Assembly (NCBI GenBank): GCA_002363865.1 | Contig: DEWY01000015.1 | Coordinates: 62,001 to 126,000, forward strand | Source: Caulobacteraceae bacterium UBA3198 | GTDB lineage: Bacteria > Pseudomonadota > Alphaproteobacteria > Caulobacterales > Caulobacteraceae | Length of the DNA: 64,000 nt | Reading direction: 5' to 3' | Shown here: positions 8,800-17,757 of the stretch, one piece after another | How the letters are laid out: each line of letters opens with the position of its first letter | Numbering within the stretch: the first letter of the stretch is position 1 | The notes under the pieces: model-generated | The model's input: the letters and a program-made list of their open reading frames with translations, nothing else | The model's database searches: none | What the model was told of the DNA's origin: nothing | Position numbers and translations under genes: made by a program

Positions 8800-10296
8800 C
8801 TAGGCCAGGACCAGCTTCAGCTTCAGCGCGCCGGCCAGCGTGGCCGCGCGCTTGGCGGTCTGCTCGCCGAGCAGCAGATCGGACCAGGACTCTGCGGCGC
8901 TGAGGCGCAGGGTCTGTCCGTCGATCGTCAGCTCCGCCTTGGCGAGCAGGCGGCCATTGCGACCCGACAGGTCGCCCCCCAGCCGGAGGGCCGCCCCAAG
9001 CGCCCGAGCCCGCGCCCGGCGCTCGACGCTTAGGACACGGTTGAGGGTGTCCGGCTCGGGCAACTGACTGGACGCCGAATGGCGGGCGAAGGTGGCCAAA
9101 GCCAAGAAGCAGCGCTCGGTGTGGGACATGCCGGCGATCGGCGCCCGCAGCACCTGGGCGAAGGCGAGTTCGGCGCGATGATCGGGGTGCAGGCGGCCCC
9201 CCAGATCGGCTAGCCGACAAGCCGCGGCGATCAACAGCGGATCGCGGACGCCGAACACCGGCTCGAGTTCGGCGAAGGCCGGGCCCAGCCAGCGCTCCAG
9301 GGCGTGCGGCATGTCGCCCGCCGACAGGCCGCGCATGGCGCTCATCGCCTCGCAGCCCTCCAGCAGCGGATCACGGCGGCGGATGTCGGGGGACATGCCG
9401 TCCCAGAGTAGTCCCTCGCGCAGACCAAAGGCCGAGACGACGATGCGCTCCAGGCCCAACTGCTCGATAAGGGTCTCCAGCACCAGGGCGGCGTAGGGGA
9501 GGGTCTCGTAGCGCTTCTTGGAGAGGCCGACGATCCGCTCCAGCGATGAACGGGATTGCCGGACCACGAACCGGGTCAGGTCTAGGGCCTCGGTGCGGGA
9601 CATCTCATACTGGTGGGCCACCCTAAGGGGGTAGTCCGTCATGATCATGTGCAGCAGGCCGAGGTTCCGCCAGGCGCCGCCGACGGCGTGGAACTCGCTG
9701 GCGCCAAACTCGCCGGCGATGGGCGAGAGGCTGTCGGCGATGAGGTTCCGTGTCGGCTCCACCGCCAGGGGCCGCGGCGCCCCCAGGGCGAAGGGCCCCA
9801 TGGGCAGGGTGATGCCGGGCGCCGGACCGTCGGGACCGATGCGGACCAGCTCCAGGCTGGATCCCCCCAGGTCGCCCACGAGGCCAGATGCGGCGGGATG
9901 ACCGGCCAGAACGCCGGCGGCCGCGAAATAGGCTTCCTCTTCACCACTCAACACCCGCAAGGGCAGGCCCAGGTCCTGGCGGACATGGTCGGCGAAGGCC
10001 GGGCCATCCTCGGCTTCGCGCACCGCGGCGGTGGCGACCGCGATGATGTCGTCGGGCGCCCAGTCCTGGAGGATGGCGCGGAACCGCCGCAGGGCGCCAA
10101 GGGCGACCTCCACCCCTTCGGGCGATAAAAGGCCGGTCTCGGCCATGTCGCGGCCGAGGCCCGCCAAGGCCTTCTCGTTATAGACCGTCCAGATGGCCCG
10201 GCCCTCCAGTCGGTAGATGACCAAACGGACCGAGTTTGAACCGACATCGATGACCGCCGCCTGGCGGCTGTCAGGTCTAGGTTCGGGCGGCGACAT
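8800..10296 (-). CDS. ppx: exopolyphosphatase, Ppx/GppA family
   Basis: 498 residues. The N-terminal actin-like ATPase fold carries the phosphate-1 motif AAVIDVGSNSVRLVIY, the SGEEEAYFAAAGVLAG loop and the phosphate-2 motif GDLGGSSLELV. The C-terminal half (about residues 310-498) is the helical HD-like domain seen in long Ppx proteins. It releases orthophosphate from polyphosphate ends and may also hydrolyse pppGpp. Its start overlaps the end of ppk1 by 20 bases, so synthesis and breakdown of polyphosphate are made from one mRNA. Confidence 0.93.
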   Translation of the reverse strand: MSPPEPRPDSRQAAVIDVGSNSVRLVIYRLEGRAIWTVYNEKALAGLGRDMAETGLLSPEGVEVALGALRRFRAILQDWAPDDIIAVATAAVREAEDGPAFADHVRQDLGLPLRVLSGEEEAYFAAAGVLAGHPAASGLVGDLGGSSLELVRIGPDGPAPGITLPMGPFALGAPRPLAVEPTRNLIADSLSPIAGEFGASEFHAVGGAWRNLGLLHMIMTDYPLRVAHQYEMSRTEALDLTRFVVRQSRSSLERIVGLSKKRYETLPYAALVLETLIEQLGLERIVVSAFGLREGLLWDGMSPDIRRRDPLLEGCEAMSAMRGLSAGDMPHALERWLGPAFAELEPVFGVRDPLLIAAACRLADLGGRLHPDHRAELAFAQVLRAPIAGMSHTERCFLALATFARHSASSQLPEPDTLNRVLSVERRARARALGAALRLGGDLSGRNGRLLAKAELTIDGQTLRLSAAESWSDLLLGEQTAKRAATLAGALKLKLVLA

Positions 10297-12490
10297 GATC
10301 GATCGCGCGCGGCATGTCCTTCACACGCTGGCCTCGGCCAGAGAGGCTTGGATTGGTCATGAAGTACTCGTGCGCGGAAAAGGCGCTGGGGTGATCCCAG
10401 TTGGGATCGCGGGTGTAGCCCCCCTGGGCGTCCAGGGTCCAGCTCTGAGCTTCGTCCTTGAGATTGGCGACCATGATTTGCTGCAGAACCTGCTGATGGA
10501 CGGTGGGGTTCTCCACCGGCACCAGGCTCTCGACCCGGCGGTCCAGGTTGCGCGGCATCCAGTCGGCCGAAGAGATGAAGACCCGGGCCTTGCTGGAGGG
10601 CATGGCGTGGCCGTTGGCGAAGGCCACGATGCGGGAATGCTCCAGGAAGCGGCCGACGATGCTCTTGACCCGGATGTTCTCGGAGAGACCGGGGACCCCT
10701 GGCCGCAGGCAGCAGATCCCGCGGATCACCAGATCGATGCTCACTCCATCCTGGCTCGCCGCATAGAGGGCGTCGATGACCTCCGGGTCCACCAGGGCGT
10801 TCATCTTGGCCCAGATGGCCGCGGGCTTGCCCGCCCGAGCGTTGGCCGCCTCCTGGGCGATTAGCGCGATCAGATCGCGCTTCATGGTGATCGGCGAGAA
10901 CGACAGGCGCTCCAGCTTGGTGGGCTGGGCGTAGCCGGTGATGAAATTGAACACCCGCGAAGAGTCCCGCGCCAGGGCCGTATCCGTGGTGAACAGGGAG
11001 AGGTCGGTGTAGATCCGCGCGGTCACCGGGTGATAGTTGCCCGTGCCGTAATGGCAGTAGGTGCGGACCTGATCGCCCTCGCGGCGCACCACCACCGACA
11101 GCTTGGCGTGGGTCTTGTACTCCACAAAGCCGAAGACCACGTGGACGCCGGCCCGCTCCAGGTCGCGGGCCCATTTCAGGTTGGCCTCTTCATCGAACCG
11201 GGCCTTGATCTCGATGACCGCGGTGACGTTCTTGCCGTTCTCGGCCGCCTCGATCAGGGCCGCGACGATCGGGCTGTCCGACGAGGTTCGGTAGAGCGTC
11301 TGCTTGATCGCCAGCACGTGCGGGTCGCGGGCGGCCTGCCGGACGAACTGCACCACCACATCGAAGCTCTCGAAGGGGTGGTGGACGAGGATGTCCTTCT
11401 CACGGATGGCCGAGAAGCAGTCGCCCCCATGATCCAGGATCCGCTCGGGGAAGCGGGGGGTGAACGGCTTGAACTTCAGATCCGGTCGGTCGGACGGGAT
11501 GAGCTGCGACAGCTCGTCCAGGCCCAGCAGGCCATCGATCAGCAGAACGTCATCGGGCTGGGCGTTCAGATTCTCGCAGATGAAGCCCCGCAGGGCCTCG
11601 GGCATGGCCGATTCGATTTCCACCCGGACGACCGAGCCCAGCCGCCGCTGCTTCAGGCGGGCCTCAAACTCCCGGACCAGATCTTCGGCCTCTTCCTCAA
11701 TCTCCACATCTGAGTCGCGGATCAGGCGGAACACGCCGCTGGCCTCGACATCGCAACCGGGGAACAGGTGGTCGACAAACAGGGCGACCATGCCCTCCAG
11801 GGAGATGAACCGTCGCTGCGGCTTCGCCGGCTTGCGTCCGCTCCGTGGGGCTTCCAGCTGCCAGAAGCGCGCGACCTGGGCGGGGATCGGCACCAGGGCG
11901 TTGAACTTCCGGCCATCGGCGTCCCGGCGCAGGGTCAGGGCCAGGGAGAAGGCGAGGTTGGGAATGAAGGGAAAGGGGTGGGCCGGGTCGATCGCCAGGG
12001 GCGTCAGGATAGGAAAGACCAGATTGAGGAAGGACTCTTCCAGGCTGGCCCGCTCGGCCGGCGTCACTTCGTCGGCCTCGATCAGCCGCATGCCTTCACT
12101 GGCCAATTCCTGGCGCAGGTCCCGCCAGCGGGTCTGCTGGTCGGTCATCAGCATGGCGGCCTCGGCGTTGACTCGTTCCAGCTGCTCGGCCGCTGTAAGG
12201 CCATCCTGGCTGACCGAGCGAACGCGCTCGCGAACCTGGGCCTTCAGGCCGGCCACCCGCACCATGTAGAATTCGTCGAGATTGTTGGCCGAGATCGACA
12301 GGAAGCGAAGTCGCTCCAGCAGCGGGTGGCGGGGGTTCTTGCTCTCCGACAGCACCCGCTCATTGAAGGCCAGCCAGGAAATCTCGCGGTTGAAGAACCG
12401 GTCGCGCGACTCCGCCAGGTCCGCATCCCAGCCCAGGGCCGCGTCGGCCTTCGGCGCGCCTGGGGAAGGCGGGGATGCAATATAGGACAT
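10277..12490 (-). CDS. ppk1: polyphosphate kinase 1
   Basis: 737 residues, full length. It makes polyphosphate from ATP through a phospho-histidine intermediate. The N domain begins near RFFNREISWLAFNERVL. The catalytic phospholipase-D-like half contains the histidine region TYCHYGTGNYHP and a second His/Arg block SSADWMPRNLDRRVE; also seen are FPRERILDH-like FPERILDHGGD and AIKQTLYRT. Lies between hdaA (54 bases upstream) and ppx (overlapping), a Caulobacter-like order. In this family polyphosphate links phosphate stores to starvation and cell-cycle control. Confidence 0.97.
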   Translation of the reverse strand: MSYIASPPSPGAPKADAALGWDADLAESRDRFFNREISWLAFNERVLSESKNPRHPLLERLRFLSISANNLDEFYMVRVAGLKAQVRERVRSVSQDGLTAAEQLERVNAEAAMLMTDQQTRWRDLRQELASEGMRLIEADEVTPAERASLEESFLNLVFPILTPLAIDPAHPFPFIPNLAFSLALTLRRDADGRKFNALVPIPAQVARFWQLEAPRSGRKPAKPQRRFISLEGMVALFVDHLFPGCDVEASGVFRLIRDSDVEIEEEAEDLVREFEARLKQRRLGSVVRVEIESAMPEALRGFICENLNAQPDDVLLIDGLLGLDELSQLIPSDRPDLKFKPFTPRFPERILDHGGDCFSAIREKDILVHHPFESFDVVVQFVRQAARDPHVLAIKQTLYRTSSDSPIVAALIEAAENGKNVTAVIEIKARFDEEANLKWARDLERAGVHVVFGFVEYKTHAKLSVVVRREGDQVRTYCHYGTGNYHPVTARIYTDLSLFTTDTALARDSSRVFNFITGYAQPTKLERLSFSPITMKRDLIALIAQEAANARAGKPAAIWAKMNALVDPEVIDALYAASQDGVSIDLVIRGICCLRPGVPGLSENIRVKSIVGRFLEHSRIVAFANGHAMPSSKARVFISSADWMPRNLDRRVESLVPVENPTVHQQVLQQIMVANLKDEAQSWTLDAQGGYTRDPNWDHPSAFSAHEYFMTNPSLSGRGQRVKDMPRAIDHVAART

Positions 12491-12544
12491 AGGGGCCTCT
12501 TTAGGTCAGCTGCTCGGAGAACGTCGCCGATCATGGCCGCAGGG

Positions 12545-13210
12545 TCACTCGAAAAGGTCAAGATTCTCCGTCTCGTCCTCGAGTATCTGCCTGGCCAGCA
12601 CCCGCGACACCGGACGGTGGGTTTCGCCCGAGACGGCGTCCAGCCGCTGGACCAGGGCCCAGGCGGCCGGCGCTGAACGTTCGATGCGCTTGACGAGGTA
12701 GGGGATGACATCGTCGTACGGCGTAATGTTGCAGCGGGCGAACAGTCGCCGCAGGACCGCCTCCAGCACCTCGTCGTCCGGGGGTTCAATCTCTGCCACC
12801 GGCAGGGCGTTGAGCCGCGACCGGAGGTCGCCGAGCGTCACTGGCCAGGCGGAAGGCAGGGTGCGGGCGCTCAGCAACAGGCCGCCGCCCGGGCGGGCCG
12901 CCATGTTGATGCGGTGAAAGAGGAATTCCTCATCAAAGCCCTGGTCAAGGTCCTCGATCAGAGCGGGTCCGGGATGGGCCAGATCACCCCCCTGAGGGGG
13001 GAGCTCCCGGGCGCCGGCCGTCTCGGCCCAAAGGCGCGCCAGATGCGTCTTGCCGACCCCTTCCGGGCCAACCAGCACCAGGACGCCCCCGTGCCACGCG
13101 GGCCAGGCGGCCAGGGCGCCTCTGGCGGCGGCGTTCGAGGGCCCGGCGGCGAAGTCATCCCGGTCGTAAGACGGTGGACGTCGAAGCTTCAGCCGAAGCT
13201 GCCGGGCCAT
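12545..13210 (-). CDS. hdaA: DnaA regulatory inactivator, Hda family
   Basis: 221 residues from ATG 13210; the frame stays open further upstream but that part does not look like protein. A single AAA+ domain related to DnaA domain III: Walker A GPEGVGKTH (about residues 44-52), Walker B ALIEDLDQG, sensor 1 LLLSARTLPSAWP and an Arg-containing LRSRLNALPVAEI block. In Caulobacter HdaA binds the sliding clamp and promotes ATP hydrolysis by DnaA after initiation; the QLRLKL N terminus fits a clamp-binding motif. It heads an apparent operon with ppk1 and ppx. Confidence 0.88.
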   Translation of the reverse strand: MARQLRLKLRRPPSYDRDDFAAGPSNAAARGALAAWPAWHGGVLVLVGPEGVGKTHLARLWAETAGARELPPQGGDLAHPGPALIEDLDQGFDEEFLFHRINMAARPGGGLLLSARTLPSAWPVTLGDLRSRLNALPVAEIEPPDDEVLEAVLRRLFARCNITPYDDVIPYLVKRIERSAPAAWALVQRLDAVSGETHRPVSRVLARQILEDETENLDLFE

Positions 13211-13394
13211 GGTCCGTTTCCGCAGGCGGTTACTCAACAGCGCCAATCCTAGCAGGCCGGGGTTCGGCGGTCGATCTAGGCAGGGCTCGCTCCTGGGGAC
13301 GGGGCGCCGATCTCTGTGGGCCGCGTCGGAACGCGAAAGGTTGTCTGGGCGCTTATAAGGCGCGCCGTCCAGGCGCGATGCACAGGAGCTATCT

Positions 13395-13613
13395 ATGTCC
13401 GAACACGTGTACCGGGTCGTCGAATTGGTTGGATCGTCCAAGGACAGTATCGACGACGCCATTCGCAACGGCATCTCCGAGGCCTCCAAGTCGTTGAAGG
13501 ACATGCGCTGGTACGAAGTCACCGGGACCCGTGGGGAGATCATCGATGGCCAACTGGGCCACTTCCAGGTCTATCTGAAGGTCGGCTTCACCCTGGAAGA
13601 TTCTCGGGCCTAG
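13395..13613 (+). CDS. dodecin family flavin-binding protein
   Basis: 72 residues, starting MSEHVYRVVELVGSS, with the family pattern SIDDAIRNGISEAS and MRWYEVTGTRG, where the tryptophan stacks on the flavin in known dodecins. These proteins form hollow 12-mers that store or buffer flavins. A clear AGGAG site lies 7 bases before the ATG. It is divergent from hdaA and ends only 5 bases from the convergent bpt gene. A TTATAAGG element at 13355-13362 may be part of its promoter. Confidence 0.93.
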   Translation: MSEHVYRVVELVGSSKDSIDDAIRNGISEASKSLKDMRWYEVTGTRGEIIDGQLGHFQVYLKVGFTLEDSRA

Positions 13614-13618
13614 GTCGC

Positions 13619-14383
13619 CTAGCCGCGGGAGGCGTTGAGAATCTCGCGGCTGTTCACCCGGGCCCAACCCTCGGGACGAAGCAGTTCGATGGGTGAGAAC
13701 CGGGCCTTGTAGTCCATCTTGTCGCTGCCTCGCACCCAATAGCCCAGATAGACGTGAGGCAAGCCGAGGAGCCCGGCCTGAGCCACATGGTCGAGGATCA
13801 TGAAGAAACCCAGGCTGCGGCGGGTCTGCTCGGGGTCGTAGAAGCTGTAGACCATCGACAGGCCATCCCCCATCAGGTCGATCAGGGCGCAGGCGACGAG
13901 ATCACCTGGGCCGCCGTCGTCGGCGCGGATGCGGTACTCCACCAGATGGGTGCGAACAGCTGTGTCTTCGACCATGGCCACATAGTCGGGCCAGCTCATC
14001 TCGGCCATGCCGCCATCGACGTGGCGGGTCACGAGGTAGCGTCGCAGCAGATCGAACTGCTCCATGGTCGCCTCGGCCTCCACCACAGAGCGCTCAATGT
14101 CCTCGTTTCTGGCGAGGGCGCGGCGTTCGGAGCGCGAGAACACATAGTCGGCCACCGGCAGGCGGACTGAAACGCAGGCCATGCACGACTCGCAGGCCGG
14201 GCGGTAAGCGATGTTCTGGGAGCGGCGGAACCCCATCTGCGTCAGAGAGTCATTGACGCCGGGACCATCGGTCAGGGGCAGGTGCGCAAACACCTTACGT
14301 TCGAAGCGATCCGGCAGATAAGGGCAGGGCGACGGGGCCGTCAGGAAGAACCTTAGCTGTCGCGTCGGGAAATGCTGCGTCAC
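13619..14383 (-). CDS. bpt: aspartate/glutamate leucyltransferase (L/F-transferase-like Bpt)
   Basis: 254 residues from GTG 14383. Bpt attaches leucine from Leu-tRNA to proteins with N-terminal Asp or Glu, marking them for ClpS/ClpAP degradation (N-degron pathway). Family features: C-PYLPDRFERKVFAHLP, the cysteine pair in RPACESCMACVSVRLPV, the FSRSERRALARN block, and the C-terminal SFYDPEQTRRSLGFFMILDH plus YLGYWVRGSDKMDYKARF. The length agrees with Bpt rather than eukaryotic ATE1. Confidence 0.94.
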   Translation of the reverse strand: MTQHFPTRQLRFFLTAPSPCPYLPDRFERKVFAHLPLTDGPGVNDSLTQMGFRRSQNIAYRPACESCMACVSVRLPVADYVFSRSERRALARNEDIERSVVEAEATMEQFDLLRRYLVTRHVDGGMAEMSWPDYVAMVEDTAVRTHLVEYRIRADDGGPGDLVACALIDLMGDGLSMVYSFYDPEQTRRSLGFFMILDHVAQAGLLGLPHVYLGYWVRGSDKMDYKARFSPIELLRPEGWARVNSREILNASRG

Positions 14384-14498
14384 GGAGCGAGTCTGGACCT
14401 TAAGCCTCTGTTTCGCCGGTGATTAGGCGGCATGGATCCCAATCAGGCAAGCCGCACATTTCGGTGATCCCGAGGCGAAACACCCATATCCGGCGCCC

Positions 14499-15404
14499 CT
14501 ATGGCTGGACATCTGGCGGCAGAACCGGGGCCTCGCGGAGCAGAACCACGGCGATGCGCCGGTTGCCCGGCAAGGTGGGGTCATCCGGATAGAGCGGCTC
14601 GGAATTGGCCTTGCCCGAAACCTGATAGATGCGGTCCGACGCCACGCCGGCGCTTTGCAGCACCCGGCGCGAAGAGTCGGCGCGGGTGGCCGAGAGCGCC
14701 CAGTCACCCTCAGAGCGGGCGCCGTTCATGTTCACGCTGGTGTGGCCATAGATGCTGACCCGGTTGGGCAGCTGGGTGATGATCTTGGCCACCGCTCGCA
14801 GCAACAGTCGGGCGCGCTCATTGGGTTGGCCGGAGCCCTCGGCGAACATCGAGCGGCCTTCCTGGTCCACCAGCTGGATGCGCAGGCCCTCGGGCGTCTG
14901 ATCGATGATGATGTTCTTCGACAGTTCGGCCAGTTCGGGCATGTCCTGCAGCGCCTGTCGCAGGGACTGGGCGGCGGACTGGAAGGCGGCTTCCTCACGC
15001 TTTTGCAGGGCCTCGCGCAGGGCCTCGGTGCTGGCTTCCTGCAGGCGGCTCTTGGCGGAGGGGTCCTGGGTTTCGCCGTCTTCCTCCGGATTTGGCGACT
15101 CAGGCGACATCTGTTCGATGATCGACATGGAGCCCGACGACTTCGCGCCGTCTTCTCCAAGGGCGGTGCCCCCGAGAATGCCGCCGGAGCCCGAGGTGGT
15201 CGATGAGATGCTGGCCGGGGCGAAATAGTCGGCGATGCCGCGCTTCTGTTCCGGGCTGGTGGTGTTGATCAGCCACATGAGCAGGAAGAAGGCCATCATC
15301 GCGGTGACGAAGTCGGCATAGGCGACCTTCCAGGCGCCGCCATGGTGCCCATGGGCCGCCTTCTTGATCTTCTTGATGATGATCGGCCGCTCGCCCGACG
15401 CCAT
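14499..15404 (-). CDS. motB: flagellar motor stator protein MotB
   Basis: 301 residues. One transmembrane helix at about residues 28-46 with the proton-carrying Asp31 (VAYADFVTAMMAFFLLMWLI), preceded by a basic cytoplasmic tail (IIIKKIKKAAHGHHGG). The C-terminal OmpA/MotB peptidoglycan-binding domain includes YGHTSVNMNG and the ending PGNRRIAVVLL. MotA is not adjacent; in Caulobacter motA and motB are also separate. The gene indicates a flagellated organism. The 88-base divergent region upstream holds three GCGTTA repeats. Confidence 0.96.
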   Translation of the reverse strand: MASGERPIIIKKIKKAAHGHHGGAWKVAYADFVTAMMAFFLLMWLINTTSPEQKRGIADYFAPASISSTTSGSGGILGGTALGEDGAKSSGSMSIIEQMSPESPNPEEDGETQDPSAKSRLQEASTEALREALQKREEAAFQSAAQSLRQALQDMPELAELSKNIIIDQTPEGLRIQLVDQEGRSMFAEGSGQPNERARLLLRAVAKIITQLPNRVSIYGHTSVNMNGARSEGDWALSATRADSSRRVLQSAGVASDRIYQVSGKANSEPLYPDDPTLPGNRRIAVVLLREAPVLPPDVQP

Positions 15405-15417
15405 CGTCCCACCCCGG

Positions 15418-15457
15418 TTAACGCTAATTCTGCGTTAGACTCCCTGGTCGGCGTTAA
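15418..15457. promoter_or_regulatory. GCGTTA repeat cluster between motB and the oxidoreductase gene
   Basis: TAACGC at 15419-15424 and GCGTTA at 15432-15437 form an inverted repeat with a 7-base spacer, and GCGTTAAG follows at 15451. On the minus strand the first copy reads GCGTTAACC, which contains a TTAACC half-site like that of the cell-cycle regulator CtrA. Function not shown. Confidence 0.3.
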
Positions 15458-15492
15458 GATGCCGTTGCCATTTGTGAGTCTGGGAAGCGGTT

Positions 15493-16353
15493 ATGAAGCT
15501 GGCGTTTGTGGGTCTTGGGATCATGGGGTTCCCCATGGCCGGTCACCTGGCTCGGGCGGGCCACGAGGTTGCGGCCTTCAACAGGTCGCCGGCCAAGGCC
15601 CTTGCCTGGGCCGAGGCCCATCCAGGGAGAGCGGCGGCCACCATCGCCGAGGCCGCCCGCGGGGCTGAGGTCCTGATCCTCTGCGTTGGCAAGGACGACG
15701 ATGTCCGCCAGGTGGTTGGCGAAGCCCTGGAGGCTCTGGCGCCTGGCGCGGTGATCCTAGACCACACGACCACCTCGGCCGTCGTGGCCCGGGAGATGGC
15801 CGAGCGCGCGGCCGCGGCGGGGCGCAGCTTCATCGACGCCCCGGTCTCGGGCGGCCAGGCCGGCGCCGAGGCGGGCAAGCTCACCGTCATGTGCGGCGGC
15901 GAGCCCGAGGCCTTCGACCGGGCCAGGCCGGTGATGGAAGCCTACGCCCAGGCCATCCGCCTCATGGGGCCGCCGGGCTCGGGCCAGCTGACCAAGATGG
16001 TCAACCAGATCTGCATCGCCGGCGTGGTGCAGGGCCTGGCTGAGGGGCTGCATTTCGCGCAACGGGCCGGGCTGGAGCCCGCCGATGTTCTGGCGGCGAT
16101 CTCCAAGGGCGCGGCCCAGTCCTGGCAGATGGACAACCGCTGGCCGACCATGGCGCAGGGGCGGTTCGATTTCGGATTCGCCGTGGACTGGATGCGCAAG
16201 GATCTCGGTCTGGTCCTCGATGAGGCGCAGACCAACGGCGCGCGGCTCGACATCACCCGCCTTGTCGACGGCTATTATGCCGAGGTTCAGGCCATGGGCG
16301 GGTCCCGCTGGGACACCTCGAGCCTCGTGGCCCGCCTGAACCGGCCGACATGA
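15493..16353 (+). CDS. NAD(P)-dependent beta-hydroxyacid dehydrogenase family oxidoreductase
   Basis: 286 residues. The N-terminal Rossmann motif GLGIMGFPMAGHLARAGH, the substrate-binding signature FIDAPVSGGQAGAEAGKLTVM and the catalytic lysine in GQLTKMVNQICIAG identify the 3-hydroxyisobutyrate dehydrogenase / tartronate semialdehyde / glyoxylate reductase family. Exact substrate cannot be read. It differs from the valine-pathway mmsB gene at 21980, so it is a paralogue, perhaps a glyoxylate or succinic semialdehyde reductase. Its 3' end overlaps the GNAT gene by 4 bases. Confidence 0.85.
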   Translation: MKLAFVGLGIMGFPMAGHLARAGHEVAAFNRSPAKALAWAEAHPGRAAATIAEAARGAEVLILCVGKDDDVRQVVGEALEALAPGAVILDHTTTSAVVAREMAERAAAAGRSFIDAPVSGGQAGAEAGKLTVMCGGEPEAFDRARPVMEAYAQAIRLMGPPGSGQLTKMVNQICIAGVVQGLAEGLHFAQRAGLEPADVLAAISKGAAQSWQMDNRWPTMAQGRFDFGFAVDWMRKDLGLVLDEAQTNGARLDITRLVDGYYAEVQAMGGSRWDTSSLVARLNRPT

Positions 16354-16850
16354 TCCTGGAGACCCCACGCCTGACGATGCGGGAGGCGACGACGGACGAC
16401 GCCGCCTTCATCCTCGATCTGCTGAATGCGCCGGGTTTCATCCAGGGGATCGGCGATCGCGGCGTTCGGACCCTTGATCAGGCGCGAGACTATATCGAGA
16501 CCCGAATGGTCGGCAGCTATCGAGACCACGGCTTTGGGATGTGGGTGGTTACGGCCAAGGGGGAAGGCGAGCCTGCCGGCCTCTGCGGCCTTGTTCGGCG
16601 CGATGTGCTGCCGCACGTGGACCTAGGCTACGCCTTCCTGGAGCGTTGGTGGGGGTGCGGCTATGCTCAGGAGGCGGCCGCCGCCGTCCTCGCCCATGCT
16701 CGCGCCGTTCTGGCGCTTACGACCGTGGCGGCCATCGTGAATCCCGACAATGCCGCCTCGCGCCGCGTGCTGGAGAAGACCGGCTTCAGCTTCATCGACG
16801 TCCGCCATCTGGACGGATGGGACCAGCCGAGCGCCTACTACTGCGCCTGA
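16350..16850 (+). CDS. GNAT family N-acetyltransferase (RimJ/RimL-like)
   Basis: 166 residues. Starts ILETPRLTMREATTDDA, typical of RimJ/RimL-type acetyltransferases, with the acetyl-CoA-binding region LGYAFLERWWGCGYAQEAAAAVLAHA and the C-terminal NPDNAASRRVLEKTGF. It probably acetylates an amino terminus or a small amine. Translationally coupled to the upstream oxidoreductase (ATGA overlap) and followed after 18 bases by the epoxide hydrolase-like gene. Confidence 0.85.
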   Translation: MILETPRLTMREATTDDAAFILDLLNAPGFIQGIGDRGVRTLDQARDYIETRMVGSYRDHGFGMWVVTAKGEGEPAGLCGLVRRDVLPHVDLGYAFLERWWGCGYAQEAAAAVLAHARAVLALTTVAAIVNPDNAASRRVLEKTGFSFIDVRHLDGWDQPSAYYCA

Positions 16851-16868
16851 GGACATCGGAGGGGGCTC

Positions 16869-17732
16869 ATGACCATCAGCACGCGCACGGTAGAGGCGAA
16901 CGGGTTCGCCTTTGCGGTGGACGAGGCCGGCGACGGCGACCGCCTGGCCCTCTGTCTGCACGGATTCCCCGAAAGCCGCTTTTCCTGGCGCGCCCAGATG
17001 CCGCTGCTGGCGGAGTTGGGCTACCGGGTCTGGGCGCCGGACCTGCGCGGCTACGGGGAGACCGAGCCCAAGCCCCAGGATGTAGACAGTTACCGGATGG
17101 AGCGGTTGCTGGAGGATGTCGCCGCCCTGATCGACGCCGCCGGCGCCCGGGAGGTCATGCTGGTGGCCCATGACTGGGGGGCGGCCGTCGCCTGGACCTT
17201 CGCAGCGCGGAAGGTTCGGCCTCTGACCCGGTTGATCATCATGAATGTCCCCCATCCGGCGGTGTTCGCGCAGGTCCTGCGCCGTTCGCCGAAACAGATG
17301 CTGCGCTCCTGGTACATGGCCTTCTTCCAGATCCCCGGACTGCCCGAGCGCCTGCTGCTGGCCAATGACGCCCGCGCTATCCGGCGGGCGTTTTCGGGCA
17401 TGGCCAAGGACAAGAGCCGATTTCCCGAAACCGTGCTCGACCGCTACGCCGCAGACGCCCAGCGGCCGGGCGCCATGACCGGCATGATCAACTGGTACCG
17501 GGCCGCCGCCCGCCACCCCGACTTCATGCGAGAGCCCTGGGCGAAGATCGAAATCCCCACCCTGGTCATCTGGGGCGAGGCCGACGCGGCGCTGGGCCTG
17601 GAGACCCTGGAGGGGACGGATGCTTTCGTCCCCGACCTGCAGATCAAGCGGCTGCCGGGCGTCTCCCACTGGGTGCAGCAGGAAGCGCCTGAGGTGGTCA
17701 ATGCGCTGATGGCGGACTGGCTGGCGACTTGA
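16869..17732 (+). CDS. alpha/beta hydrolase, epoxide hydrolase-like
   Basis: 287 residues. The oxyanion motif HGFPESRFSW, the nucleophile elbow AHDWGAAVAW (aspartate nucleophile, as in epoxide hydrolases and haloalkane dehalogenases), the acid in WGEADAALG and the catalytic histidine in VSHWVQQEAP are all visible. HGFPES and DLRGYGETEPKP favour an epoxide hydrolase. A strong GGAGGGGG site precedes the start. Third gene of a three-gene unit with the oxidoreductase and GNAT; no shared pathway is evident. Confidence 0.85.
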   Translation: MTISTRTVEANGFAFAVDEAGDGDRLALCLHGFPESRFSWRAQMPLLAELGYRVWAPDLRGYGETEPKPQDVDSYRMERLLEDVAALIDAAGAREVMLVAHDWGAAVAWTFAARKVRPLTRLIIMNVPHPAVFAQVLRRSPKQMLRSWYMAFFQIPGLPERLLLANDARAIRRAFSGMAKDKSRFPETVLDRYAADAQRPGAMTGMINWYRAAARHPDFMREPWAKIEIPTLVIWGEADAALGLETLEGTDAFVPDLQIKRLPGVSHWVQQEAPEVVNALMADWLAT

Positions 17733-17757
17733 GCTGAGCGGGCCTTCAGCTTTTCGT

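Noticed and set aside
13211..13543. N-terminal extension of the hdaA frame
   Set aside because: Composition does not look like protein and overlaps the dodecin promoter and gene; the Hda family starts at the MARQLRLKL position.
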